Source of the DNA: Streptomyces goshikiensis
GTDB lineage: Bacteria; Actinomycetota; Actinomycetes; Streptomycetales; Streptomycetaceae
Direction: 5' to 3'
NCBI RefSeq assembly: GCF_014650555.1
Contig: NZ_BMVE01000002.1
Coordinates: forward strand, 868,001-932,000
DNA length: 64,000 bases
Under the pieces are notes generated by a model that was not told the DNA's origin, ran no database searches, and worked only from the letters and a program-made list of their open reading frames with translations. The position numbers were made by a program, and so were the translations under genes. Numbering within the stretch: the first letter of the stretch is position 1; every line of letters starts with the position of its first letter. Below, piece after piece: positions 17,801 through 24,847 of the stretch.

Positions 17801-18015
17801 CCGCCCTCGACCTCGCCCGTACCGCCCTCGCGCTGGGGCACCCGGCCGAGGCGGCCGCGGCGGCGGCGCGCGCCCGGGGGCGCTTCGCCGTGAAGGGCCA
17901 CCTCCCCGCCGTACGGCAGGCGGAGGCGGTGGCCTCCCGCTGCCGCAGCCGCTCGCCCGGACACGGCCCCGCCGTCGTACGAGTCACCGGAGCCGGAAAG
18001 GAAGCACCACGATGA
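14863..18015 (+). CDS. Zinc-ribbon / class III cyclase / AAA ATPase / TPR signalling protein
   Basis: The 1050-residue protein has a double-Cys zinc ribbon (CTSC at 3-6, CPFC at 17-20). A class III nucleotide cyclase domain spans 38-215, with metal Asp45 (FCDLVGST) and Asp89 (KFIGDAVMA), purine-contacting Lys85, and the N-x3-R pair N163/R167, so it looks catalytically competent. An AAA/STAND ATPase (P-loop GGEAGQGKT, 261-269; Walker B VLVIDDCHW) and long TPR-like repeats follow to the C-terminus. This is the adenylate cyclase-ATPase-TPR architecture known from mycobacteria and streptomycetes. The ATG at 14863 has CGGAGGA upstream. Lying between a small cluster protein and a subtilase, it may couple a nucleotide signal to cluster expression or to protease activity; no HTH is seen. 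Confidence 0.9.
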   Translation: MPCTSCRSALPPAARFCPFCGSPCAPGPVTAKPTGRKVVTVLFCDLVGSTALSGALDAETLRSVTLRWFDLMRLRIEEQGGTVEKFIGDAVMAVFGVPTVREDDARRAVAAALAMREALTGLNVRLEQGVGVRLEMRIGLNTGQAVTGSALLRQAMVSGEVVNVAARLEQNAAAGEILIGPDTLAAAGPGVRTTQTGPLLLKGKSDRVAAHRLLGLDEEEGPEALRRFDLAFIGRTGELALIGETLDRVVRTRRAERMVIGGEAGQGKTRLVREWLHRATATAGGPRHGVGRCRARGEQPSLGPLADAVADLLRNGGAAVPSPELDLLHQGLLLSGTPHPSPADTCAALAKVLAGLCEAEPVVLVIDDCHWAAQPLFDFLDRLLRALADAAVLIVLLTRPQLFDVRPELAPCILPLGGLSDAEAQLLAAELTGGAAHGEPLGPRVLARVGGNPLHLEQLLVAGIPVDEDSVPLPLQALIGARIDALDPAEHQALGLASVLGGDFTADELTALAAPPAPAWTASELLPVLHRLVRHRLISPDGGAFRFAGGLIQEVVYASQSKQDRADQHERAARLDSVRRRGSAAVGGHLEQAYRYRVELGAQDAHTDGLRRRAADALAEAGRLALAHADPVWAADVLARATARYAAGEPGSTATRRRLGQTLLDLGRGAEGRALLEEVLAEALAGGGEAVESAHARLALASVGRSAGADEPGESPAEAAGATLSLFAAAGDDLGQARACLRLAQRAQEQGRHRSAERLLARALDHAVRADAEPERAAALGATGVSLWRGPQPVAYAVARCRALLADQGAGRRAVRLTLNCPLAVVLALHDDHDGALACLAEAEHLAKRLGYAEADAFLPIFTATVADLTGRREEALLSLERAAAAARDLGATALLRSALLDSARIRLDLGDWRTARDTLAELEGEGAQPARPRAESADLDGLRARIAAARGQAATATRLAARALATAGRTDSPVVQGIAALDLARTALALGHPAEAAAAAARARGRFAVKGHLPAVRQAEAVASRCRSRSPGHGPAVVRVTGAGKEAPR

Positions 18016-18845
18016 CCACCGCACAGCAACCGGCGCCCGCACTCACCTGGGGCCTGCGGGGGCGGGGCCCCGCGGACGTGCCCGTGGAGGCCGACGGTCC
18101 GCCGGACCTGCCCGAGAAGGGACTCCTCGGAGGCACCGGGCGCGGCGTACGCGTCTGCGTGGTCGATTCCGGCATCGAACGGGACCACCCCATGGTCGGC
18201 CCGGTCGCCCAGTCGTGGCGGGTCTTCAAGGACGGCGACGGGGTCCACGTCGAGGAGACGGAGGAGGGGGACGCCTGCGGTCACGGCACCGCCTGCGCCG
18301 GGATCATCCGGCGCACCGCGCCGGAATGCGAGCTGTCCAGCATCCGGGTGCTCGGCGACCGGTTCTCCGGCAGCGGGGACGTCCTGCTCGAAGGAATCCG
18401 GTGGGCCGTGCGCCAGCGGTTCGACGTGGTGAACCTGAGCCTGTCCACCACCCACGACCGCTTCGAGGACGAGTTGCGCCGACTGGCCGACGAGGCGTAC
18501 TTCCAGCAGACCGTGATCGTCGCCTCCGCGCACAACACGCGCGTGGAGAGCTTTCCCTGGCGCTTCTCCTCGGTGATCTCGGTCGGCAGCCACCAGGAGG
18601 ACGACCCGGACCTGCACCTCTACAACCCCGAGCCCCCGGTGGAGTTCTTCGCCCCCGGCCAGCGGGTCCAGGTGGCCTGGCTCGGCGGTACGTCGATCCG
18701 CAGCTCCGGCAACAGCTTCGCCACCCCGTTCATCGCGGGGCTGTGCGCGCGGATCCTGTCGAGCGGCCCCCGGCTGACGCCGTTCCAGCTGAAGAACGCC
18801 CTGTACCTGTCCGCAGCCAACGTCCGTGTCCACGCAAGCCGGTAG
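18012..18845 (+). CDS. S8 family (subtilisin-like) serine peptidase, cytoplasmic
   Basis: The 277-residue subtilase has its triad visible: Asp52 (VVDSGI), His91 (GHGTACAG) and Ser235 (GNSFATPF), with oxyanion Asn in ASAHN. It has no signal peptide and no obvious inhibitor propeptide, so it is a compact intracellular subtilase like those in cyanobactin and other RiPP clusters. The ATG overlaps the cyclase stop (ATGA). It could remove the acidic leader of the precursor encoded in the opposite operon, or process another cluster protein. Which of this enzyme and the prolyl oligopeptidase does so is undetermined. Confidence 0.9.
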   Translation: MTTAQQPAPALTWGLRGRGPADVPVEADGPPDLPEKGLLGGTGRGVRVCVVDSGIERDHPMVGPVAQSWRVFKDGDGVHVEETEEGDACGHGTACAGIIRRTAPECELSSIRVLGDRFSGSGDVLLEGIRWAVRQRFDVVNLSLSTTHDRFEDELRRLADEAYFQQTVIVASAHNTRVESFPWRFSSVISVGSHQEDDPDLHLYNPEPPVEFFAPGQRVQVAWLGGTSIRSSGNSFATPFIAGLCARILSSGPRLTPFQLKNALYLSAANVRVHASR

Positions 18846-18870
18846 CGACCGGCGCCGGAAGGGAAGCCCC

Positions 18871-19461
18871 ATGGCTCAGACGATCGCCCCTGTCGTGTCC
18901 GCAGCACCCCGGCCGGATCCGGCCGTGGCGGAACTCCTGCAGACGGTGGTTGACACCGCGCGCGCCATCTTCGGCGCGCAGGCGAGCTCCATCATGCTCC
19001 TGGACGCCACGGCGGACGAGCTCATCTTCGAGGCCGTCTCCGGGCAGGGACAAGAGTTCCTGGTGGGGCGGCGGTTCCCGGCGGGCCGGGGGATCGCGGG
19101 GTGGGTCGCCGCCTCGGGGGAGCCGATGGTGGTCGACGACCTGCACGACAGCACTTCCTTCGACAGGGACATCGCCGAGTCCACCGGCTACGTCCCGAAC
19201 GCGCTGATGGCCGCCCCGCTCATCCGCAGGGACCGGGTCCTCGGCGTGCTGGAGGTGCTCGACCCGTCCCCACAGGCCCGGTCCGGCCTGCCGGAGCTCG
19301 ACCTGCTGGGCCTCTTCGCCCGTCAGGCCGCCGTCGCCCTGCACGTCCTGACCACCCACGAGCCCCGGCCGGCCCCGGACGCCCCGGACACCCCCGACGA
19401 CCCTTCGCGCACCGAACTCCGCCGCCTGCTCTCGGAAGCCCGCCGCCTCCTCGGAGAGTGA
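18871..19461 (+). CDS. GAF domain protein
   Basis: The 196-residue protein is almost entirely one GAF domain (residues about 12-160: SSIMLLDATADEL, RGIAGWVAASGEP, VLGVLEVLD), with a short Pro-rich linker and a C-terminal helix. No kinase, phosphatase or DNA-binding domain is attached. GAF domains bind cyclic nucleotides or other small ligands. Directly downstream of a competent-looking class III cyclase, it may sense that enzyme's product, which is inference. The ATG at 18871 has GGAAGGGAAG upstream. It is the last gene of the rightward operon. Confidence 0.85.
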   Translation: MAQTIAPVVSAAPRPDPAVAELLQTVVDTARAIFGAQASSIMLLDATADELIFEAVSGQGQEFLVGRRFPAGRGIAGWVAASGEPMVVDDLHDSTSFDRDIAESTGYVPNALMAAPLIRRDRVLGVLEVLDPSPQARSGLPELDLLGLFARQAAVALHVLTTHEPRPAPDAPDTPDDPSRTELRRLLSEARRLLGE

Positions 19462-19624
19462 GCGGCGCACCTCCCGCGGCCCGCGCGGTATGGCGCTGAG
19501 GTTCCGAACGGACGTCGCTGAGGTACAAGTACGGGCCGTGCCCGCATTCCTAAGATTCGACGGCAGAAGGGAAACCTTTCACGAAGCCCGGTGGCCGGAC
19601 AGCGCTGCCGTGGGAAGCGGAGAC

Positions 19625-21133
19625 ATGATGGGCCAGAGTCCTTATGACCATGTCGTTGTCGGAGCCGGGACAGCGGGGTGCGTGATCGCCTCCCGGCTTT
19701 CGGAACGCCCCGGCGCGAGGGTGCTGTTGCTGGAGGCGGGAGCCCGGGACGCGACCGGGGCGATGGCATCTCCCTGGGGGTTCCTGGGGTTCGACCCGTC
19801 ATCCCTCTGGCTGGGCGCCTCGACCGTGCAGGCCGGTACGGGCAGGGCCGCCGACGTGCTGCGCGGAAGGGCGCTCGGCGGATCGTCGAGCATCAACGGC
19901 CTCTACCACCTGCGGGGGCACCGCTCCGGATACGACGAATGGCCCGGACTCGGCGCTCCGGGCTGGGGTTTCGACGATCTGCTGCCCTTTTTCCGCCGCA
20001 GTGAGAGCGCTCTCAGCCGTGATGCCTCCCTGCGGGGCACGGACGGCCCGCTCGTGGTCGCACCGGTTCCGGAACCCCATCCGCTGGCCACGGCGGGGGT
20101 CGCCGCCGCGGTGCAGGCCGGGTTCGCACGCGCCGATGACATCGGCGGCGGGCTGGAGACCGGGTTCGGGTGGAGCGACATGAATCTGCCCGGCGGCGCC
20201 CGCCAGAGCGCGGCCGACGCCTACATCCGTCCGTTCCTGGACCGGCCGAACCTGGACGTCGTCACGGAGGCGACCGTGCAGCGGCTGCGCATCACCGCGG
20301 GCCGCTGCACCGGCGTCGAGTACACCGTGGGTGGCGAGCACCTGTCCGCCGGGAGCGCCGAGGTCATACTGACCGCCGGGGCCATCGGTTCCGCGCACCT
20401 GCTGATGCTGTCCGGGATCGGCCCGGCACGACACCTCGGCGAGCACGGCATCGGCGTCGTCGCCGACCTGCCGGGAGTGGGCTCCCATCTGCAGGACCAC
20501 CCGATGGCGGGAGTGGTGTACGAGGCCAGCCGGCCCGTACCGTTCGTTCCCGCCAACCCGCCGGCCGAAATGATGGGCCTGCTGTACAGCGACCCCGCCG
20601 CGGCCCGGCCGGACCTTCAGGTCTACGTCGTCGCCGCACCGCTCCCGTCGGCATGGGGCACGCCGCCGGCGGGCGGCTACTCCATCGCCTTCTCCGCGAT
20701 GGCTCCGCACAGCAGCGGCACCGTGCGCCTGGCGGACGCCGATCCCGCCGCCGCTCCCGTCGTCGACCCCGGCTACCTGAGCGACGACCGTGACCTGGAG
20801 GTCATGCGCAGGGGCCTGGCAGTGGCACGCCGCATCGGGGAGGCCGACGCGTTCGCCGACTGGCGCAAGCAGGAAGCGGTGCCGGGCTCGGGGGCGAGCG
20901 GCGAATCCGTGGACGAGTTCCTCCGCAAGGCCACCGGCCCCTACTTCCACTTCACCGGCACCTGCCGCATGGGAACCGACGCCGATGCCGTCGTCGACCC
21001 TGCGAACCTTCGCGTACACGGGATCGCCGGACTGCGGGTCGCCGATGCCTCGGTGATGCCGTCCATCCCCTCGGCCAACACCAACGCGACCGTCTACGCC
21101 ATCGCCGAACGGGCCGCCGAACTGCTCGGCTGA
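19625..21133 (+). CDS. GMC family FAD-dependent oxidoreductase
   Basis: About 502 residues. The N-terminal FAD fold is VVVGAGTAGCVIASRL. GMC signatures 1 (RGRALGGSSSINGLYHLRG) and 2 (GAIGSAHLLMLSGIGP) are present. The C-terminus has the His/Asn active-site pair in HFTGTCRMG and SANTNATVYAIAERAA. The family oxidises alcohols such as choline, glucose or aryl alcohols; the substrate is not predictable here. ATG codons at 19625 and 19628 are both possible; an upstream start at 19490 would add residues that do not look like GMC proteins. It stands alone, 163 bases after the GAF gene, and need not belong to the peptide cluster. Confidence 0.9.
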   Translation: MMGQSPYDHVVVGAGTAGCVIASRLSERPGARVLLLEAGARDATGAMASPWGFLGFDPSSLWLGASTVQAGTGRAADVLRGRALGGSSSINGLYHLRGHRSGYDEWPGLGAPGWGFDDLLPFFRRSESALSRDASLRGTDGPLVVAPVPEPHPLATAGVAAAVQAGFARADDIGGGLETGFGWSDMNLPGGARQSAADAYIRPFLDRPNLDVVTEATVQRLRITAGRCTGVEYTVGGEHLSAGSAEVILTAGAIGSAHLLMLSGIGPARHLGEHGIGVVADLPGVGSHLQDHPMAGVVYEASRPVPFVPANPPAEMMGLLYSDPAAARPDLQVYVVAAPLPSAWGTPPAGGYSIAFSAMAPHSSGTVRLADADPAAAPVVDPGYLSDDRDLEVMRRGLAVARRIGEADAFADWRKQEAVPGSGASGESVDEFLRKATGPYFHFTGTCRMGTDADAVVDPANLRVHGIAGLRVADASVMPSIPSANTNATVYAIAERAAELLG

Positions 21134-21173
21134 GCCGTCTTCCGCGCCCACGGCGCTTCCCCCCCAGTCAATT

Positions 21174-21206
21174 GCATGTGAGTAATCCTTGCCGTTCTTC
21201 ACATGC
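21174..21206. repeat. Inverted repeat upstream of the phosphatase-like operon
   Basis: GCATGTGA (21174-21181) and TCACATGC (21199-21206) are perfect arms with a 17-base spacer, in a locally AT-rich stretch 110 bases before the ATG at 21316. It looks like an operator or mRNA stem; AT-rich DNA here is unusual for the window. Confidence 0.55.
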
Positions 21207-21315
21207 ATTTGAAGTTAATGGTGGGCCTCTATACCTTCGAGACGAAAGCGCGGGAAGCAACGCGCAGTTCGGCCCCGACCGGCCTCACCACCCCTCCTCA
21301 GACAGGAGCACCACC

Positions 21316-22134
21316 ATGTCCGAAACGCTTCAGACCACCGACGTCGTCGCCTCCGACGCCGAGCTGCTCGACCACACCGCGGCCGCCGTGCGCACCGCCG
21401 GTGCGGCGCTGCGCGAGCGCTTCGGCGACGTGGTCCGCTACGAGACCCGCGAAGAGCTGATGCAGGCGCTCGCCGTCAACGACGACGCGGCCCTCGACAT
21501 CCTGCGCCCCCGCCTCACGAGCCTTCGCCCGCAGGCCGGTTGGGTGGAGGACGAGCTGGACGGCGGGGCGCTGCCGCCCGGCGAGTGGTGGGTCGTGGAC
21601 CCGGCCGAAGGCAACGTCAACCACCTGCACGCCCTGCCCGAGTGGGCGGTGACCGCCACCCTCGTACGGGAGAACCAGCCGGTGCTCACCGTGGTCCACC
21701 TGCCGTTGACCGGCGAGACCTACACCGCGCTCACCGGCGCCGGCGCCCACCTCGACGGCCGGCCGCTGCACGTCTCCGGCACCGCGGACCTCGGCCTGGG
21801 CATCGTGGCCACCAGCCAGGCCCGGCCGGACGAGGACGAGACGGTCGTACGGCGCGTCGGCTCCTCGATCACCGCGATGCTCTTCGACGCGCTCGTCGTG
21901 CGCACCTCCGTACCCGCGACCCTGCACCTGACGAACGTGGCCGCGGGCCGGATCGACGCCTTCTGGCAGTTCGCCGGCGCCCGGGCGGACCTGCTGCCCG
22001 GCGCGCTGCTCGTCACCGAGGCCGGCGGACGGATCTCCGACGCCGAGGGCCGCCCCTGGACCCCGCAGAGCGACAGCTTCCTGGCCGCCGCGCCCGGCGT
22101 CCACGCCGAGGCCGTCGCCACGCTCTCCCGCTGA
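21316..22134 (+). CDS. Inositol monophosphatase-like protein with degenerate metal site
   Basis: The 272-residue protein has the overall fold signals of the inositol monophosphatase family: WWVVDPAEGNVNHL at 91-104, and VTEAGGRISDAEG near the C-terminus. The key metal motif is normally DPxDGTxNF; here it is DPAEGNVNHL, with the second Asp changed to Glu and Thr to Asn. The EE pair upstream is also altered (VEDELDGG). Activity as a Mg-dependent phosphatase is therefore doubtful. The ATG at 21316 has ACAGGAG upstream. It heads a compact set with a reductase-like gene and a thioesterase-like gene. Confidence 0.83.
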   Translation: MSETLQTTDVVASDAELLDHTAAAVRTAGAALRERFGDVVRYETREELMQALAVNDDAALDILRPRLTSLRPQAGWVEDELDGGALPPGEWWVVDPAEGNVNHLHALPEWAVTATLVRENQPVLTVVHLPLTGETYTALTGAGAHLDGRPLHVSGTADLGLGIVATSQARPDEDETVVRRVGSSITAMLFDALVVRTSVPATLHLTNVAAGRIDAFWQFAGARADLLPGALLVTEAGGRISDAEGRPWTPQSDSFLAAAPGVHAEAVATLSR

Positions 22135-22185
22135 GCCCTGCACCCCCCACATTTCCATCCGCACCCACGCAAGGACCACATCATC

Positions 22186-22782
22186 ATGACCACGATCGCA
22201 GTTCTCGGAAACGGCCGCGTCGGCGGCAACCTGGCCGCCGCCCTCACCCGGGCCGGGCACGAGGTGACCGTCGTCGACCGCGCGCCGGGGGCCGCCGCCG
22301 ACGCCGCCCGGACGGCCCGGATCGTCATCAACGCCACCCCGGGCGCAGGCTCCCTGGAACGTCTCGCCGCCCTGCGCGAAGAGCTGCACGGCAAGATCCT
22401 CGTCGACGTCTCCAACGCCACCACCGACGGACCGGACGGACTGCCCGCCGACCTGATCTACCCCGGTTCGAGCCTCGCCGAGCAGCTTCAGGAAGCACTC
22501 CCCGAAACGCACGTCGTCAAGACGCTCAACACCATGCTCTTCCCGGTGATGACCGCGCCGGCCACGCTCGCCCAGACGCCGACCGCCTTCCTCTCCGGCG
22601 AGGACCCGCTGGCCAAGCAGACCGTCCGTGAACTGCTCGTCGACCTCGGCTGGCACAAGGAATGGATCACGGACCTCGGCGGGATCCGGACCGCCCGCGC
22701 CACGGAGGCCGCGATCCTGTTCGTACCGCACATCATGAGGTCCACCGGATTCGCCCCCTTCGCGATCTCGATCGCCCGCTGA
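22186..22782 (+). CDS. NADPH-dependent F420 reductase-like protein
   Basis: The 198-residue protein has an N-terminal Rossmann motif GNGRVGGNLAAALTRAGHEVTVVDR and the middle region VVKTLNTMLFPVM, typical of the F420:NADP oxidoreductase-like (Fno/YbiC-type) family. The ATG at 22186 has AAGGACC upstream. It lies 51 bases after the phosphatase-like gene and 23 bases before the thioesterase-like gene. It probably reduces or oxidises a small substrate with NADP(H) or F420. True F420 reductase activity is not assured by sequence alone. Confidence 0.83.
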   Translation: MTTIAVLGNGRVGGNLAAALTRAGHEVTVVDRAPGAAADAARTARIVINATPGAGSLERLAALREELHGKILVDVSNATTDGPDGLPADLIYPGSSLAEQLQEALPETHVVKTLNTMLFPVMTAPATLAQTPTAFLSGEDPLAKQTVRELLVDLGWHKEWITDLGGIRTARATEAAILFVPHIMRSTGFAPFAISIAR

Positions 22783-22805
22783 CCGCCGAGCCGCGCGAGC
22801 CGCGG

Positions 22806-23633
22806 GTGACCGGCGTCCAGGCCGGCGTCCAGGTCGACGTCCCGGTGCGACAGGCCGATCTCGGCCGAGACGGCCTGGCGAGCACGATCGGCATGGCCCG
22901 CTGGCTGGAGGACGCCAGGATCCGGCTGCGGCTGCACCGCTTCGAACGCCTCGTCGGCGAGGGGAAGTTCGGCCCGTTCCGGATGCTGCTCGTCGGTCAA
23001 CGGGTCAGCCGGCTCGCTCCGGCCGGACCGGTCGGTACCCGCGTGCGGGTGCACACCGGCGTTCGCCGGGTCGGGCGCTCCTCCATCACCTTCGGACAGG
23101 AGGTCATGGCCGGCGACAGACGTGTGGGCAGCGGCGAGGCGACGGTCGTACTGGCCGACGACTCCGGGCCGCTCCGGCTTCCAGACGAGCTGATCGCCGA
23201 TCTCGACGGGATGCGGCTACCGGAGACAGAGGTGGCGGGAGGACCGGCCGCTCCCCGTCCGCACCCCGAGCGCCTGCACCGGGCCCACTACTCGTACTGG
23301 GCCCCGCTGCGTTCCCGGATCGGTGACGTCGACTCCAACCAGCACGTCAACTTCATCGCGCTGGCCACCTGGTACGACGAGGCCGTGGCCGCATTCACCC
23401 TGGACTCGATCGGGACGACTGCCGGGGGCCCGGTGCCGGACCTGCCGCCCTGGTCGTACCGGATCCAGTACCTCGGTGAGGTGACCTACCCGGGCGACTA
23501 CGAGGTCGCGCTCACGGTCCGCTCCGTCGACACCGGGTCCGTGCACTACGAACTCGGTGTCTTCCGGGCCAACACCTGCCTGGGCGTGGCCGACGCCATC
23601 GGCCCGCGCGGCGAACCGAGCGCCGGCCGGTGA
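22806..23633 (+). CDS. Acyl-CoA thioesterase-like protein with two hotdog domains
   Basis: The 275-residue protein contains two 4HBT-like halves: residues 10-130 (QADLGRDGLASTIGMARWLEDARI) and 150-270 (YWAPLRSRIGDVDSNQHVNFIALATWYDEA). The second half has the classical hotdog helix with D-x-x-x-H-V-N-N-like residues (DSNQHVNF). The GTG at 22806 is chosen as the first in-frame start after the preceding stop; its ribosome site is weak, suggesting coupling. It likely hydrolyses an acyl thioester. With its two neighbours it may form a short catabolic or detoxifying pathway. Confidence 0.78.
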   Translation: MTGVQAGVQVDVPVRQADLGRDGLASTIGMARWLEDARIRLRLHRFERLVGEGKFGPFRMLLVGQRVSRLAPAGPVGTRVRVHTGVRRVGRSSITFGQEVMAGDRRVGSGEATVVLADDSGPLRLPDELIADLDGMRLPETEVAGGPAAPRPHPERLHRAHYSYWAPLRSRIGDVDSNQHVNFIALATWYDEAVAAFTLDSIGTTAGGPVPDLPPWSYRIQYLGEVTYPGDYEVALTVRSVDTGSVHYELGVFRANTCLGVADAIGPRGEPSAGR

Positions 23634-23744
23634 CCTTCCGGTCAGCTCGTCTCACAGATCACAAGCATCAGCTCAGCCCCTCGACCGCAGCAATGCGATT
23701 CACCTATAGGAAGATTGGCACGGTGTCCACATGAGTCATGGCGG

Positions 23745-23774
23745 CGTCCTGCGGAACACGATCACCGCAGGACG
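23745..23774. repeat. 10-base inverted repeat in the AraC leader
   Basis: CGTCCTGCGG (23745-23754) and CCGCAGGACG (23765-23774) are perfect arms with a 10-base loop, 36 bases upstream of the regulator start. It may be the regulator's own operator or a 5' UTR stem. Confidence 0.6.
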
Positions 23775-23809
23775 GCGTTGCACGATGAGCACGAGAGGAT
23801 CGGAGCCGG

Positions 23810-24847
23810 ATGCACGGTACTGGCGCGGAGGCCGACGGCGCGCGCGGGGTGTTCGAAGTGGACTCGACCGCCCCGGGCTCCGCACCGCGGGGACTCGACG
23901 CATTCCGGCGCGGGTGGGAGACGCAGGTCGGCGACGACGTCTTCCAGCTGCCGGCCTTCAGCCCGGACACGATCGGTGACTTCCGGGTCAAGGGGAACGT
24001 GGCCAAGGTGCACGGCGCGGCGATCGCCGATCTTCACGCCGCGTCGGCGACCCGGACCGCCGACGTCCCGGGCGGAGATCAGGATCTGGTCGCCATGTAC
24101 GTGGTGCGGCGCGGCTCATGGACCCTGGGCGGCCCGCCCGGTCACGGCGACCAGACCGTGTCGGCCGGGCAGTTCCTCGTCCGCCACCTCGGGCGCCTGA
24201 CGGCCTTCGAGACATCGGCGCACCTCACGGCGAAGTTCCTCGTCCTGCCCTCCAGCGAGCTCAAACCCCTGCTCGGGACCCGGGTCGTCACCGGGCCGGC
24301 GGACTCGGCCGAGATGCGCTTGCTGACGGCCCTCACGGACATGATCCACACCACCGTGGCCGACCTCGGCCCGGCCGGTGTGGTAGCCGCCCAAGGCACC
24401 CTGATCGAGCTGACCAAGGCGGTGGCGAAGGGCCGGTTCGACGACGTGGAACCCCGGCTGGCGCCCGCCCTCACCCAGGCGGCCAAGGACCTCGCGAACC
24501 GTCGGCTCGCCGATCCCGAACTCTCTCCGGCGATGCTTGCGCGTGAACTCAGCGTCTCCGTCCGTACGCTGCACCGGGCGTTCGCCGCGGTGGGTGAGCA
24601 GGTGACCACCTACATCCGCCACCGCCGACTGCACGAGGCCCGGCTCGCCCTCGTCGCCCCGTCCGGGCGCCTGACCATCTCGGAACTCGCCGCGCACTGG
24701 CAGTTCGCGGACGGCAGTCACTTCACCCGAGCCTTCAAGAAGCGTTACGGCCAGACCCCCACCGAGTACGCCCGCTCGACCGAAGCGACCTCGCCCCCGC
24801 CGAGCCACAGCCTGGCCGACAGCGCGTGGCCCGCAGTTCGCGCTTGA
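23810..24847 (+). CDS. AraC-family transcriptional regulator
   Basis: The 345-residue protein has an N-terminal AraC/NtcA-type ligand-binding cupin-like half (DLVAMYVVRRGSW; AGQFLVRHLGR). The C-terminal double helix-turn-helix covers residues about 225-325 (MLARELSVSVRTLHRAFAAVGE, then FADGSHFTRAFKKRYGQTPTEYARS). The start at 23810 follows GGATCGGAG. Its last 113 bases overlap, on the opposite strand, the 3' end of the DUF916-type gene. It may control the upstream three-gene set or the surface proteins; neither is shown. Confidence 0.9.
   Translation: MHGTGAEADGARGVFEVDSTAPGSAPRGLDAFRRGWETQVGDDVFQLPAFSPDTIGDFRVKGNVAKVHGAAIADLHAASATRTADVPGGDQDLVAMYVVRRGSWTLGGPPGHGDQTVSAGQFLVRHLGRLTAFETSAHLTAKFLVLPSSELKPLLGTRVVTGPADSAEMRLLTALTDMIHTTVADLGPAGVVAAQGTLIELTKAVAKGRFDDVEPRLAPALTQAAKDLANRRLADPELSPAMLARELSVSVRTLHRAFAAVGEQVTTYIRHRRLHEARLALVAPSGRLTISELAAHWQFADGSHFTRAFKKRYGQTPTEYARSTEATSPPPSHSLADSAWPAVRA

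Noticed and set aside
19523..19532. GTAC-AA-GTAC element before the GMC oxidoreductase gene
   Set aside because: Too short to distinguish from chance; no second copy nearby.
21210..21235. TTGAAG/TATACC as a promoter before the phosphatase-like gene
   Set aside because: Spacing of about 15 bases is too short for a confident sigma-70 type promoter.
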